DNA of 64,000 nt. Source: Nemorincola caseinilytica. GTDB lineage: Bacteria > Bacteroidota > Bacteroidia > Chitinophagales > Chitinophagaceae. The stretch is from the NCBI RefSeq assembly GCF_039540515.1, contig NZ_BAABFA010000004.1:1-64000 (forward strand). The letters run 5' to 3'. This document shows, one piece after another, positions 1 to 8,154 of this stretch. The notes beneath the pieces are model-generated. The model was not told the DNA's origin. It did no database searches and saw nothing but the letters and a program-made list of their open reading frames with translations. Each line of letters begins with the position of its first letter. The stretch's first letter is position 1. A program made the translations under genes and the position numbers.

Positions 1-1
1 T

Positions 2-3000
2 ACCAATACGCTGACAGGCTGTGCGCGTACACAGGTGGTGACCGTGAACGGCCTGCCTGCGCCGATAGGCGGTGCTACGGCGGTATGCGCGGGTGCCTGC
101 ACGACACTGACCGATACCTCGGCAGGTGGTACCTGGAGCAGCAGCAATACCTCAGTAGGCACCATAGGCAGCACCACAGGTATGTTCTGCGGTGTGACCG
201 GCGGTACCAGTACCGTGAGCTATATACTGCCCACAGGCTGTTACCGGACGACGGTGATGCTGGTGAACTCCGTGCCTACGGGTGTTACGGGCTCTTTGCA
301 GGTATGTGAGCAGGCTACGAGCAACCTTACCGGTGTACCACCCGGTGGTACCTGGGTGAGCAGCACGCCGGCCATAGGTACGATAGGCGCAGGCACGGGC
401 ATACTGGGCGGTATAGCTGCAGGTACCACGACACTGACCTATACGCTTCCTACGACCTGTTCTCTGACGGTAGTGGCGACGGTGGACCCGCTGCCGGCAG
501 CCATAGCAGGCACTCTGGGTGTATGCGCGGGCAGCAGCATGACCCTGACCAGCGCGACCCCCGGCGGCACCTGGAGCAGCACGAGCGGCAATGTGAGCGT
601 AGTGGGCACTAGCGGCGTGGTGACGGGCGTGAACGGTGGTACGACGGCCACGGTGAGCTATACGCTGGGCACGGGTTGCCGAGTGACGGCTGTGGTGACG
701 GTATATGCGCTGCCTGCGGTGATAAGCGGTACTACAGGCGTATGCGTGGGCAGCACGACGACACTGACGAGCACACCCGGCGGTACATGGAGCGCGGCGA
801 ACCCTGCGGTAGGTTCCATCAGCGCGGGTGGTGTGGTAACGGGTGTGTCATCCACAGGCGCCGATACGACACTGATAAGCTATACGAACAGCAATGGCTG
901 TGTACGCAATACGATAGTAACGGTATATGCGCTACCTACGGCTATAACCGGAGCACCTACCACTTGTGTAGGTTCTACAACAATATTGAGCAGTACCCCG
1001 GCAGGTGGCTCATGGAGCAGCAGCCTGCCATCTGTAGCTACCATTGGCTCTGCAGATGGGGTGGTGCTGGGTGTGAGCGGACCGCTTACTACTACCATCA
1101 CTTATACATTGGGCACGGGTTGCCGAACCACGCAGGTGGTGACGGTCTACTCATTGCCGGCCAACCTGACCGGTCCGTCACAGGTGTGTGAGACCCATTC
1201 CATACTGCTGACATCACCCGGTACTCCGGGTGGAGGCTGGAGCAGCAGCGATAATACCATCGCTACAGTGGATGGCTCGGGCAATGTGACCGGTGTACTG
1301 GGTCCGAACACAGTGACCATTACATACACACTGGGTACAGGTTGCTTCAAGACAAAGACGATAACGGTGAACCCGATACCGACGAGTATAACGGGTCCGT
1401 TGCAGATATGCGAGAGCTATGGTACGGCTACGCTGACGGGGTCACCTGCCGGTGGTAGTTGGAGCAGCAGTTCTTCTGCCATCGCCTCTATAGGCTCTGG
1501 CAGTGGTGTGGTGATGGCGGGTGTCTTTGGTACTGCAACTATAACTTATACGACACCATCTACAGGCTGTTACCGCACGGTGGTGATGACGGTGGACCAG
1601 TTGCCTGCGGCACATACGGGCCCATCGGCGGTATGTGTGAACGAGACGATAACACTGGCCAGCACGCCTGCGGGCGGTACCTGGAGCAGTGCGAGCGGTA
1701 ATGTGAGCGTGACGGGCAGCACGGGCGATGTGACCGGCATTACGGCGGGCACTGCGCTCATCAGCTATGCCAATGGCACGACGGGCTGTGTGCGCACGAG
1801 CATTCGTACGGTGAACCCGCTGCCTGCTGCCATCGGCGGCACGCTGGATGTGTGTGTGGGTTCCACTACGGCCCTGAGCAATGCTACCGGTGGCGGTACC
1901 TGGAGCAGCAGTACACCTTCGGTAGGCAGCATAGACGGCAGCGGCGTGGTAACGGGCATCACGGCAGGTACCACTGTAGTGAGCTATACCTTACTGTCCA
2001 CAGGCTGCCGCAATACTGCGGTAGTGACGGTGAACCAGCTTCCGACACCGATAACAGGCCCTGACGGGTTCTGTAACTTCACGGACGCTACCTATGCGAG
2101 CGGTCCCGGCGGCGGGCTATGGAGCAGCAGCGATACGGCTGTTGTGAAGTTCAACACGCCATCCGTTGGCCTGGCCTCTGGCCAGGTGGTAGGTACGGCA
2201 ACGATAACCTTTACGCTACCTACGGGTTGCCAGGCGACGAAGAACGTGTTCACGATATTCGCTCCCTACCCGATAACGGGGGCTGACCGTGTGTGTCTGA
2301 TGGATACGATAACGGTAGCCGATACGATAGGCGGCGGCGTATGGAGCAGCAGCAACCCGCTGGTGGCGATGATAACGCCTGCCACATCGAACACGGCCAT
2401 CGTGTATGGCGCGGGTGCAGGTACGGCCACTATCACCTATGTACTGTCGACGGGCTGTTTCTCTGTGAAGGACATCACGGTGAACCCGATACCGGCAGGT
2501 ACTACGGGCGTGCTGCAGGTGTGCGAGGGACTGACGACGGACCTGGACAATACGACACCGGGCGGTACATGGACGAGCGGCAACACTACGATAGCTACGG
2601 TAGGCTCGGGGGATGGCATTGTGACGGGAGTGAACGGCGGTGCCACGGGCAATACGGTAACGATAACCTATGCGCTGGGCACGGGCTGTAATGCACAGGT
2701 GACGGTGACGGTACACCCGCTTCCGGCAGTGATAACGGGCACACCCGAGGTGTGCGAGGGCCTGACGACGACGCTTGTGAGCAGCCCGGGAACCGGTAAC
2801 TGGACGAGCGCAGACCCCGGTGTTGCGACAGTGGGGATAGGCACGGGCATCGTAAGCGGTATGTCTGCCGGTGTTATGGGTGTGAACGGCCCTGGCCGCA
2901 CACGCATCACCTATACCTTACCGACAGGCTGCTTAAGGACACAGGACATAACAGTGAACCCGCTTCCTGCCGATATCACGGGTGTATCGAACATATGCGT

Positions 3001-4080
3001 GGGTGATATCACGCTGCTGGGCAATGGCACCCCCGGCGGTACCTGGAGCAGCAGCAACAGTGCTGTTGCTACGATAGACCCGATAGGCGTGGTGACAGGC
3101 GTGAGCGGCGGCAGCGTTATAATGACGTATATGCTGGGCACAGGCTGCCTGAAGACATGGCCGATGACGGTCAACGACAACCCTGCGCCGATAAGCGGCC
3201 CGCTGACGGTATGCGCGGGCTTTGCGACCAACCTGTTGAGCGGCCCTTCGGGCGGTGTATGGAGCTCGGACCCGACCACGAACAGCTATGGTACCATCCA
3301 CCCTGTGACAGGTGTGGTGAGCGGTATCTCCCCCGGAGTTGTACCGGTGACGTATACGCTGGGCGCCAGCGGCTGCCGCGCGGTAGCTGCGGTGACGGTG
3401 ATAGTGCTTCCTGCGCTCATGAGCGGGGATGCGCGTGTGTGCGAGGGCGGCACGACCACATTGAGCCACCCGACCCCGGGCGGTACCTGGAGCATCAGCA
3501 ACCCCGCCATAGCCACAGTGGATATGGGCGGCACGGTGAGCGGGATAGCTGCGGGCACTACTGTAGTGACGTATACGATAAGCACAGGCTGCTTCAACAT
3601 AAGGACGGTGACGGTGAACGCGCTTCCTGCGCCCATCACGGGACCTGACAGTGTGTGCGAGGACGCTACGATAACACTGGTGAGCGCCACTCCGGGCGGC
3701 GTATGGGCGAGCGACTCTACACACAGGGCCTATGTGATAGGCGCCTCGGGCACCGGTGTGGTGACGGGTGTGAGCGCAGGCCCTGCGCAGATAAGGTATA
3801 CGATAGGTGCCACAGGCTGCTACCGTACGAAGATGGTGCGGGTGGATGCGACCCCTGAGCCGATAACGGGCAACCCTCATATCTGCCTGGGCAGCGCAGG
3901 GTATTATACGAGCATCTCAATGGGGGGTGTATGGAGCATCAGCAACCCTGCTGTAGCTACCCTTGCGCCCACGACGACCAATACGGTGATAGCGGTACCT
4001 GTATCGCTGGGCAATGCGGCGATAACGTATGCCTACCCTGTTACGGGCTGCCGTGTGACGCGGAGCGTGACTGTACAGCC
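2..4080 (+). repeat. Tandem array of ~220-bp Ig-domain-coding repeats (~18 copies)
   Basis: Direct repeats inside the adhesin gene, each encoding one ~74-residue domain with two conserved cysteines. The most conserved DNA segment is the one coding for GGTWSSS. Copies have diverged enough to be told apart, but the core is near identical in many, which makes the array prone to unequal recombination. Copy number was counted by eye from the LPxxITG...VC signatures. Confidence 0.85.
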
Positions 4081-5431
4081 ACTGCCTGTGGTGTACAATG
4101 TGACGGGGGGCGGCAGCTACTGTGCGGGCGGCACGGGCGTGACCGTGGGTCTTGACGGTTCGCAGCCGGGAGTGAGCTATGTGCTCTACCGCGGGTCTGC
4201 GGCCGCAGGCTACCTTGCAGGCAGCGGCCTTGCGCTGGACTTCGGCGCACAGACGGTGAGCGGTGTGTATACGGTAGAGGCAACGAACGTGACGAGCGGC
4301 TGCAGAAGGGATATGTCGGGCAGCGCTACAGTGGTGGCCCTGACCCCTGCCACACCTGTGGTGACCATCAATGCGAGCCCGTCGGACAGCCTGTGTCCCG
4401 GCCAGGCGGTGACATTGACGACAACTATCACGAGCGGCGGCATCGCCCCCGGTCATGTATGGCGGGTGAACGGTGTGCCTGTGGCTACTGGCCCTGCCTA
4501 TGGGTTCATACCGGCAGATGGGGATGTGGTATCGGTGACGGTGACGAGCACTGCGACCTGTGTGGCCACGACGGTAGCTGGTGCGAGCCGTACACTGACT
4601 GTGCTTCCGGCAGCGATACCCGTATCGGGCATAGTTGCAGGTCCGAACGACAGTGTGTGCCAGTACACGGCTGTGACCCTGACGGGTACAGCTACCTATG
4701 GTGGCAGTGCACCGGTGTTCTACTGGTACCGCAATGGCGTGTATGCGGGCAGCGGGCCGGGCTATACCTATGTACCCACAGATGGGGACGTGATAAGGAA
4801 TATGCTGGTGAGCAACTACCGCTGCAGGCTGGCCGATAGCGTGGTGAGCCCTGATGTGGAGCTGTATGTGGAGCCGATGCTGACACCGGTGGTAACGATA
4901 TATCCCGAGCCGGGCCATGAGGTGGCGGCGGGCAAGCCTGTGAAGCTGCGTGCGGTAGCGATAGACGCGGGTCCGAGCCCGTTGTACCAGTGGAAGGTGA
5001 ACGGCTATCCTGTGGCGGGTGCTACTGCCGATACGTTCACGTCCATCTTCAGCGACTATGACTCTATAACGTGCGAGGTGATGAGCAGCGGTATCTGTGC
5101 GAACATAGGTACTTATGACTGGGTGTTCATCACGATAAATGCGCTGGGGCAGCATACGAATAGTGTAACAGGGGACCTGTCGTTATTGCCGAACCCGAAC
5201 CGTGGTATGTTCTCGGTGCGTGGCACTGTGGGCAGTGGGCTGACGGGCGAGGTACCTGTGGATATCACGAACGTGCTGGGCCAGGTGGTGTACAGCGGTA
5301 CGGTAAAAGCGAAACAGGGCATGGTAGATGCACAGGTGGTGATGGATGGTGAGCTGGCCAATGGCATGTACATGCTGACGCTGCACCTTGTGGATGGCAG
5401 GCGCACGATACACTTCGTGATGGAGAAGTAG
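2..5431 (+). CDS. Giant Ig-like repeat adhesin with T9SS type A sorting domain (5' partial)
   Basis: This is the 3' part of a very large secreted surface protein. The reading frame is open to the left edge and the first codons already lie inside a repeat, so the true start is upstream of the window and the internal GTG at 35 is not a start. It contains about 18 copies of a ~74-residue Ig-like (Big-type) repeat. Each copy begins LPxxITG, has a cysteine soon after (VCxG), a GGTWSSS core, a VTG turn and a second cysteine before a closing TVTV strand. After the array (about 4081 onward) come a GGGSYC domain and three Ig-like domains. The last ~80 residues are a T9SS type A sorting domain (PNPNRGMF, NVLGQ, NGMYMLTL). 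By family knowledge the protein is exported by the type IX system and anchored or released at the surface; adhesion is inferred. A terminator follows at 5450. Confidence 0.9.
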   Translation, partial: TNTLTGCARTQVVTVNGLPAPIGGATAVCAGACTTLTDTSAGGTWSSSNTSVGTIGSTTGMFCGVTGGTSTVSYILPTGCYRTTVMLVNSVPTGVTGSLQVCEQATSNLTGVPPGGTWVSSTPAIGTIGAGTGILGGIAAGTTTLTYTLPTTCSLTVVATVDPLPAAIAGTLGVCAGSSMTLTSATPGGTWSSTSGNVSVVGTSGVVTGVNGGTTATVSYTLGTGCRVTAVVTVYALPAVISGTTGVCVGSTTTLTSTPGGTWSAANPAVGSISAGGVVTGVSSTGADTTLISYTNSNGCVRNTIVTVYALPTAITGAPTTCVGSTTILSSTPAGGSWSSSLPSVATIGSADGVVLGVSGPLTTTITYTLGTGCRTTQVVTVYSLPANLTGPSQVCETHSILLTSPGTPGGGWSSSDNTIATVDGSGNVTGVLGPNTVTITYTLGTGCFKTKTITVNPIPTSITGPLQICESYGTATLTGSPAGGSWSSSSSAIASIGSGSGVVMAGVFGTATITYTTPSTGCYRTVVMTVDQLPAAHTGPSAVCVNETITLASTPAGGTWSSASGNVSVTGSTGDVTGITAGTALISYANGTTGCVRTSIRTVNPLPAAIGGTLDVCVGSTTALSNATGGGTWSSSTPSVGSIDGSGVVTGITAGTTVVSYTLLSTGCRNTAVVTVNQLPTPITGPDGFCNFTDATYASGPGGGLWSSSDTAVVKFNTPSVGLASGQVVGTATITFTLPTGCQATKNVFTIFAPYPITGADRVCLMDTITVADTIGGGVWSSSNPLVAMITPATSNTAIVYGAGAGTATITYVLSTGCFSVKDITVNPIPAGTTGVLQVCEGLTTDLDNTTPGGTWTSGNTTIATVGSGDGIVTGVNGGATGNTVTITYALGTGCNAQVTVTVHPLPAVITGTPEVCEGLTTTLVSSPGTGNWTSADPGVATVGIGTGIVSGMSAGVMGVNGPGRTRITYTLPTGCLRTQDITVNPLPADITGVSNICVGDITLLGNGTPGGTWSSSNSAVATIDPIGVVTGVSGGSVIMTYMLGTGCLKTWPMTVNDNPAPISGPLTVCAGFATNLLSGPSGGVWSSDPTTNSYGTIHPVTGVVSGISPGVVPVTYTLGASGCRAVAAVTVIVLPALMSGDARVCEGGTTTLSHPTPGGTWSISNPAIATVDMGGTVSGIAAGTTVVTYTISTGCFNIRTVTVNALPAPITGPDSVCEDATITLVSATPGGVWASDSTHRAYVIGASGTGVVTGVSAGPAQIRYTIGATGCYRTKMVRVDATPEPITGNPHICLGSAGYYTSISMGGVWSISNPAVATLAPTTTNTVIAVPVSLGNAAITYAYPVTGCRVTRSVTVQPLPVVYNVTGGGSYCAGGTGVTVGLDGSQPGVSYVLYRGSAAAGYLAGSGLALDFGAQTVSGVYTVEATNVTSGCRRDMSGSATVVALTPATPVVTINASPSDSLCPGQAVTLTTTITSGGIAPGHVWRVNGVPVATGPAYGFIPADGDVVSVTVTSTATCVATTVAGASRTLTVLPAAIPVSGIVAGPNDSVCQYTAVTLTGTATYGGSAPVFYWYRNGVYAGSGPGYTYVPTDGDVIRNMLVSNYRCRLADSVVSPDVELYVEPMLTPVVTIYPEPGHEVAAGKPVKLRAVAIDAGPSPLYQWKVNGYPVAGATADTFTSIFSDYDSITCEVMSSGICANIGTYDWVFITINALGQHTNSVTGDLSLLPNPNRGMFSVRGTVGSGLTGEVPVDITNVLGQVVYSGTVKAKQGMVDAQVVMDGELANGMYMLTLHLVDGRRTIHFVMEK

Positions 5432-5449
5432 CGGAGGCTAACATAAAGA

Positions 5450-5488
5450 AACAACGAGGGGGCGCTGTATGGCGCCCCTCGTTGTTTT
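5450..5488 (+). terminator. Rho-independent terminator after the first adhesin
   Basis: A long GC-rich hairpin (arms starting AACAACGAGG and ending CCTCGTTGTT, with GGCGC/GCGCC inside) is followed by a short T run, 19 bases after the adhesin stop codon. Confidence 0.85.
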
Positions 5489-5533
5489 ACAGATATTTTG
5501 ACCACATTGCCTATATTTTCGTCAGATATCGAT

Positions 5534-5654
5534 TACCATACCCGCCGTAGCAACAAGCTACGACGAACTAGGGCCGATGGTATTACTTACGGTAGACAGG
5601 TCCGCCTAACTTATGTGAGGTATGAGAAGTACCTAATACTTGCGCTAGTAGGCG
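5534..5654. other. Folded intergenic segment with two stem-loop domains at the edge of the AT-rich island
   Basis: Domain I is closed by TACCAT (5534-5539) with ATGGTA (5577-5582) and holds a perfect CGTAGC/GCTACG hairpin (5546-5551, 5557-5562). Domain II is closed by CGCCTA (5603-5608) with TAGGCG (5649-5654) and holds an AGGTA/TACCT hairpin (5618-5622, 5630-5634). It abuts the stop codon of the DprA-like gene. It could be that gene's 3' UTR structure, a small RNA or a recombination site left by the insertion. The pairing is seen; the role is not known. Confidence 0.45.
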
Positions 5655-5656
5655 CC

Positions 5657-6658
5657 TTAGTCAAATAGTGTAGATTTTTGTTTATAGGTATTTTGAAATT
5701 GCTTTTTCATCAATTCTTCGAACTCCGCATAGTTCTCTTTAGATTTTATAATAATAATGTTGTCTGTTTGAATTTTATCAAGTTTAGTATCTGCAAACCT
5801 TGCCAAGCCATCTTTGCTTGCCAATATAATCTCTTTGTTTGCATTATAACTTGGTAAATCAATGTCCCCGTGAATTGGGTTGATAACTGCAACAGGCCTT
5901 GGTAACTCACAAAATGCTTTTGTAGTATACTTCGAACCACCATCTAACGAGCTTTGAACGATAAGTAAACCATTTGAGATGCCTGCCTGTATACGGCAAG
6001 ACTTTACAACTGAAAATGTATCTTCCTTTTTGTCTAAAGGAACTTCGGAGATTAGTAAGCCAGCATTCTGTAGTACTTGTTCTGCATTTTCCGCAGTTTT
6101 TCGTAAAAGAGTTTTTTTGTAATTGTAGTTTAACCCTCCCGCTAAGATTCCAATTACGTTTGAATGTACTTTCTCATTCGTTTTAATGCTATAATTATCT
6201 ACCCCTTCGGCTAAACCATTGCAAATTGCCCATCCATTAGCTGAAAAATATTGCCCAACTCTCTCGGAAATCTTTATTCCATTTTCATTTGGTTCCCTTG
6301 TCCCTATTATGCCGATTGTATTCCTATAAAGTAATTCAAGATTTCCATAGCAATATATGATTGGCGGAGGGTCTTTAATTGCTTTTAATTGTAGAGGATA
6401 GTTTTCATCGGTAATAGGAATTATTTCAATTCCATCCTCTTTACAACGGAACAGAATATCTTTTGCATTTTCTATGCCGTTGTAAATTTCTTCTTTATCA
6501 ATGTCTTTCTTTGATAAAGAAAGTATGCTTTCAATTTCAGTCGCTATCTCAGAATTTGAAAACAAATCAGCAGTAGCGATTTTTTTTATAAAAGCGGGTC
6601 CAATACCTTTCAGGCGAGATAGTGCGATTAATCCTATTGTTTGATTTTTTCTCCTCAA
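5657..6658 (-). CDS. DprA/SMF-family Rossmann protein, probable ShosA-like antitoxin
   Basis: A 333-residue protein of the SMF/DprA (SLOG) superfamily. An N-terminal helix-hairpin-helix-like stretch (LKGIGPAF, residues 16-23) precedes the Rossmann domain: GIIGTREP near 116-123, GLAEGVD at 148-154, GGLNYNY at 174-180, LISEVP at 202-207 and the late SSLDGGSKYTT segment at 236-246. It lacks the FPxRNR motif of genuine DprA (VVKSCRIQAG instead) and the C-terminal winged helix, so it is probably not the transformation DprA. It starts with TTG only 3 bases after the stop of the upstream HAD-PRTase gene, implying translational coupling; no in-frame ATG fits. DprA-like protein paired with a phosphoribosyltransferase is the layout of ShosTA, in which the DprA-like protein is the antitoxin. 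Base composition is far more AT-rich than in neighbouring genes. Confidence 0.75.
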   Translation of the reverse strand: MRRKNQTIGLIALSRLKGIGPAFIKKIATADLFSNSEIATEIESILSLSKKDIDKEEIYNGIENAKDILFRCKEDGIEIIPITDENYPLQLKAIKDPPPIIYCYGNLELLYRNTIGIIGTREPNENGIKISERVGQYFSANGWAICNGLAEGVDNYSIKTNEKVHSNVIGILAGGLNYNYKKTLLRKTAENAEQVLQNAGLLISEVPLDKKEDTFSVVKSCRIQAGISNGLLIVQSSLDGGSKYTTKAFCELPRPVAVINPIHGDIDLPSYNANKEIILASKDGLARFADTKLDKIQTDNIIIIKSKENYAEFEELMKKQFQNTYKQKSTLFD

Positions 6659-6661
6659 TTT

Positions 6662-7930
6662 TTAAGTAACGTTTTCAGTGTAGCCACACCCTTGCCCTCC
6701 AAATCTTGGAGGCAAACAGGAATAAAATCTATTCCCATCATTTCGCCTGATTTTTATTTTCAGGGGCTTACTACATCTTGGACAAGATTTGCTTACTACT
6801 GGTAAAATTAAATAAAATAAGGCTATGAATAGGATGTTCTTTACCCCTTTAGTTCTTAGCTGTGCGCATATTTCGTTAGCAGTTGCGGAAGATGTAAACT
6901 GGTCATCTAATACAATAACGTTTTTATTTAGCAAGTCAATATCTTCTATTATGTGGAGATTATTAGATATAAATGTTCTTCTAGCCTCATAATTTGGCTG
7001 ATTTCTTAGACTTCCTGTAACATCTTCACTCCATCGAAAAAGTGTAGCCTTGGGAAATGGAGACTGAACTAGATCAAATATTTCCTTCATTTTATTTAAT
7101 GGCGTAGTAGTTCTTTTGTCAGAAACATAAGTAAAGTAATGCCACTGAAAATTCTGAAAACTTGAGACTTCCAATAAATAATTTGAGGTTGCTTGTGCCA
7201 ATAAAATTAGAAAGTCTGGTGTCCTACTAGGATTGTCAATTTGATAGTACTTGTCAGCCCTTGCATACTTATCGCATTCTCCATCTTCTTGTCTTGCTAA
7301 ACATCGAAAAGATGCAAACCCATCAGCATAGTTTCTATGCAAAAACTTAACTGCTTTTGAAGAATTAGTGTTCTGAAAAACTGCTTCGATTGCCAATAAG
7401 TTTTCTGTGGGGCTTTGTATGATTTCAAAAAGTTCAATAAAGTTTTTTGCGAAATAAGTTGGACCCATTTTTATTGGTTTCCAATCCTGTCCAATACCAT
7501 CACGTTCTTCGATAGATGAAGCTCGATATAATTGGGTTAGTATAGTTCGAATGTTAAGTCTTCTACCGAGCTCGATATCAAGCCAGCTATCTCCTGCGAT
7601 GAGAAAATTGTCTTTATCTCTCCAGAGTGCTTGGATTTCCGGATTCGAGTTAATATAGTTTATGGTTATTTCAATATTGGGTTTGTCTGCCAAACTGATT
7701 GCAGGAACTTGAAAATGGTATTGCGCAATTTTACTGACATATTTTGGATGGCTGTCAGATAGAATAATTGCTTTATGACCTGCATTTTGCAAGTGTTCAA
7801 TGAACTCTACTGCTCCTTCAAATACAGGAATTTCATTTGGATTGGTTTCCTGAATACCGTCTTTGAAGGGTTTAAACCGTTCGTGAGCAGTATCTGTCAG
7901 GGTTCCATCAAGATCCAAAAAAACTACCAT
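6662..7930 (-). CDS. HAD phosphatase-phosphoribosyltransferase-zinc finger fusion, probable ShosT-like effector
   Basis: A 422-residue three-part protein. Residues 1 to ~175 are a HAD-type phosphatase: motif I DLDGT (D6, D8), motif II around LSDS (57-60), a lysine at 83 and motif IV GDSWLD (D114, D118). Residues ~190-380 are phosphoribosyltransferase-like, with the PRPP-loop motif VIVLDDQFTSSAT at 338-350. The C-terminus (383-415) has four cysteines (C383, C386, C405, C415) spaced like a topoisomerase-type zinc ribbon, suggesting nucleic-acid binding. It is the first gene of a two-gene unit with the DprA-like gene. In known ShosTA pairs a PRTase-domain protein is the toxin. Here I infer a nucleotide- or nucleic-acid-targeting effector. 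The AT-rich composition suggests recent acquisition. The alternative is a stand-alone nucleotide salvage enzyme, which the partner gene makes less likely. Confidence 0.7.
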   Translation of the reverse strand: MVVFLDLDGTLTDTAHERFKPFKDGIQETNPNEIPVFEGAVEFIEHLQNAGHKAIILSDSHPKYVSKIAQYHFQVPAISLADKPNIEITINYINSNPEIQALWRDKDNFLIAGDSWLDIELGRRLNIRTILTQLYRASSIEERDGIGQDWKPIKMGPTYFAKNFIELFEIIQSPTENLLAIEAVFQNTNSSKAVKFLHRNYADGFASFRCLARQEDGECDKYARADKYYQIDNPSRTPDFLILLAQATSNYLLEVSSFQNFQWHYFTYVSDKRTTTPLNKMKEIFDLVQSPFPKATLFRWSEDVTGSLRNQPNYEARRTFISNNLHIIEDIDLLNKNVIVLDDQFTSSATANEICAQLRTKGVKNILFIALFYLILPVVSKSCPRCSKPLKIKIRRNDGNRFYSCLPPRFGGQGCGYTENVT

Positions 7931-7941
7931 TTTGTAACCGT

Positions 7942-8076
7942 TTAAGATTGTAATGGGAATTGAATACGCAAACCTTCTGTTGCTTTCTCAATCAATCTTT
8001 CTAAAAATAATGATAAAGCTGAAATAGATTGGATTTTTTCCTCTATGCGTAATAAATGGAGTGCCAAATATTGATG
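7942..8076 (-). pseudogene. C-terminal remnant of an unknown protein upstream of the HAD-PRTase gene
   Basis: On the minus strand a short open stretch of about 45 codons without a start ends at a TAA (7942-7944), 11 bases before the ATG of the HAD-PRTase gene. It reads as plausible amphipathic helical protein (IEEKIQS, LFLERLIEKA) with the same AT-rich codon use as the two genes downstream. An in-frame TAG lies immediately upstream. It looks like the tail of a third gene of the island cut off by recombination, but chance coding appearance cannot be excluded. Confidence 0.3.
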
Positions 8077-8101
8077 CTAATGTTCTGCCTAGAACAGAAA
8101 A

Positions 8102-8124
8102 GAGGCTGCCCGTTCGGGGCAGCC
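8102..8124 (-). terminator. Terminator of the aminotransferase gene
   Basis: AGGCTGCCC (8102-8110) pairs with GGGCAGCCT (8116-8124); read on the minus strand it is followed by CTTTTCT. It lies 30 bases past the aminotransferase stop and marks the right-hand limit of native GC-rich sequence next to the AT-rich island. Confidence 0.75.
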
Positions 8125-8154
8125 TAATGCAGTATCTATGAGGACGGGTAAGGG

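Noticed and set aside
2..4080. Regularly spaced repeats that could suggest a CRISPR array.
   Set aside because: The period is ~220 bp, repeats and spacers are one continuous reading frame, and there are no cas genes; they are protein-domain repeats.
2933..5155. Long antisense open frames (315 and 412 codons) on the minus strand within the first adhesin.
   Set aside because: They arise because the repeat DNA has few stop codons in several frames; their translations are rich in R, H and C with no domain, start signal or codon bias.
5603..5654. Integron attC-like site (GCCTAAC R''-type box with an internal hairpin).
   Set aside because: The matching R' box GTTRRRY is not present (GTAGGCG instead), no integrase is encoded in the window and the downstream genes are not in cassette orientation.
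5657..6658. Annotation of the DprA-like gene as the genuine competence protein DprA.
   Set aside because: It lacks the RNR motif and C-terminal domain, is AT-rich and coupled to a PRTase gene, so it fits a defence antitoxin better.
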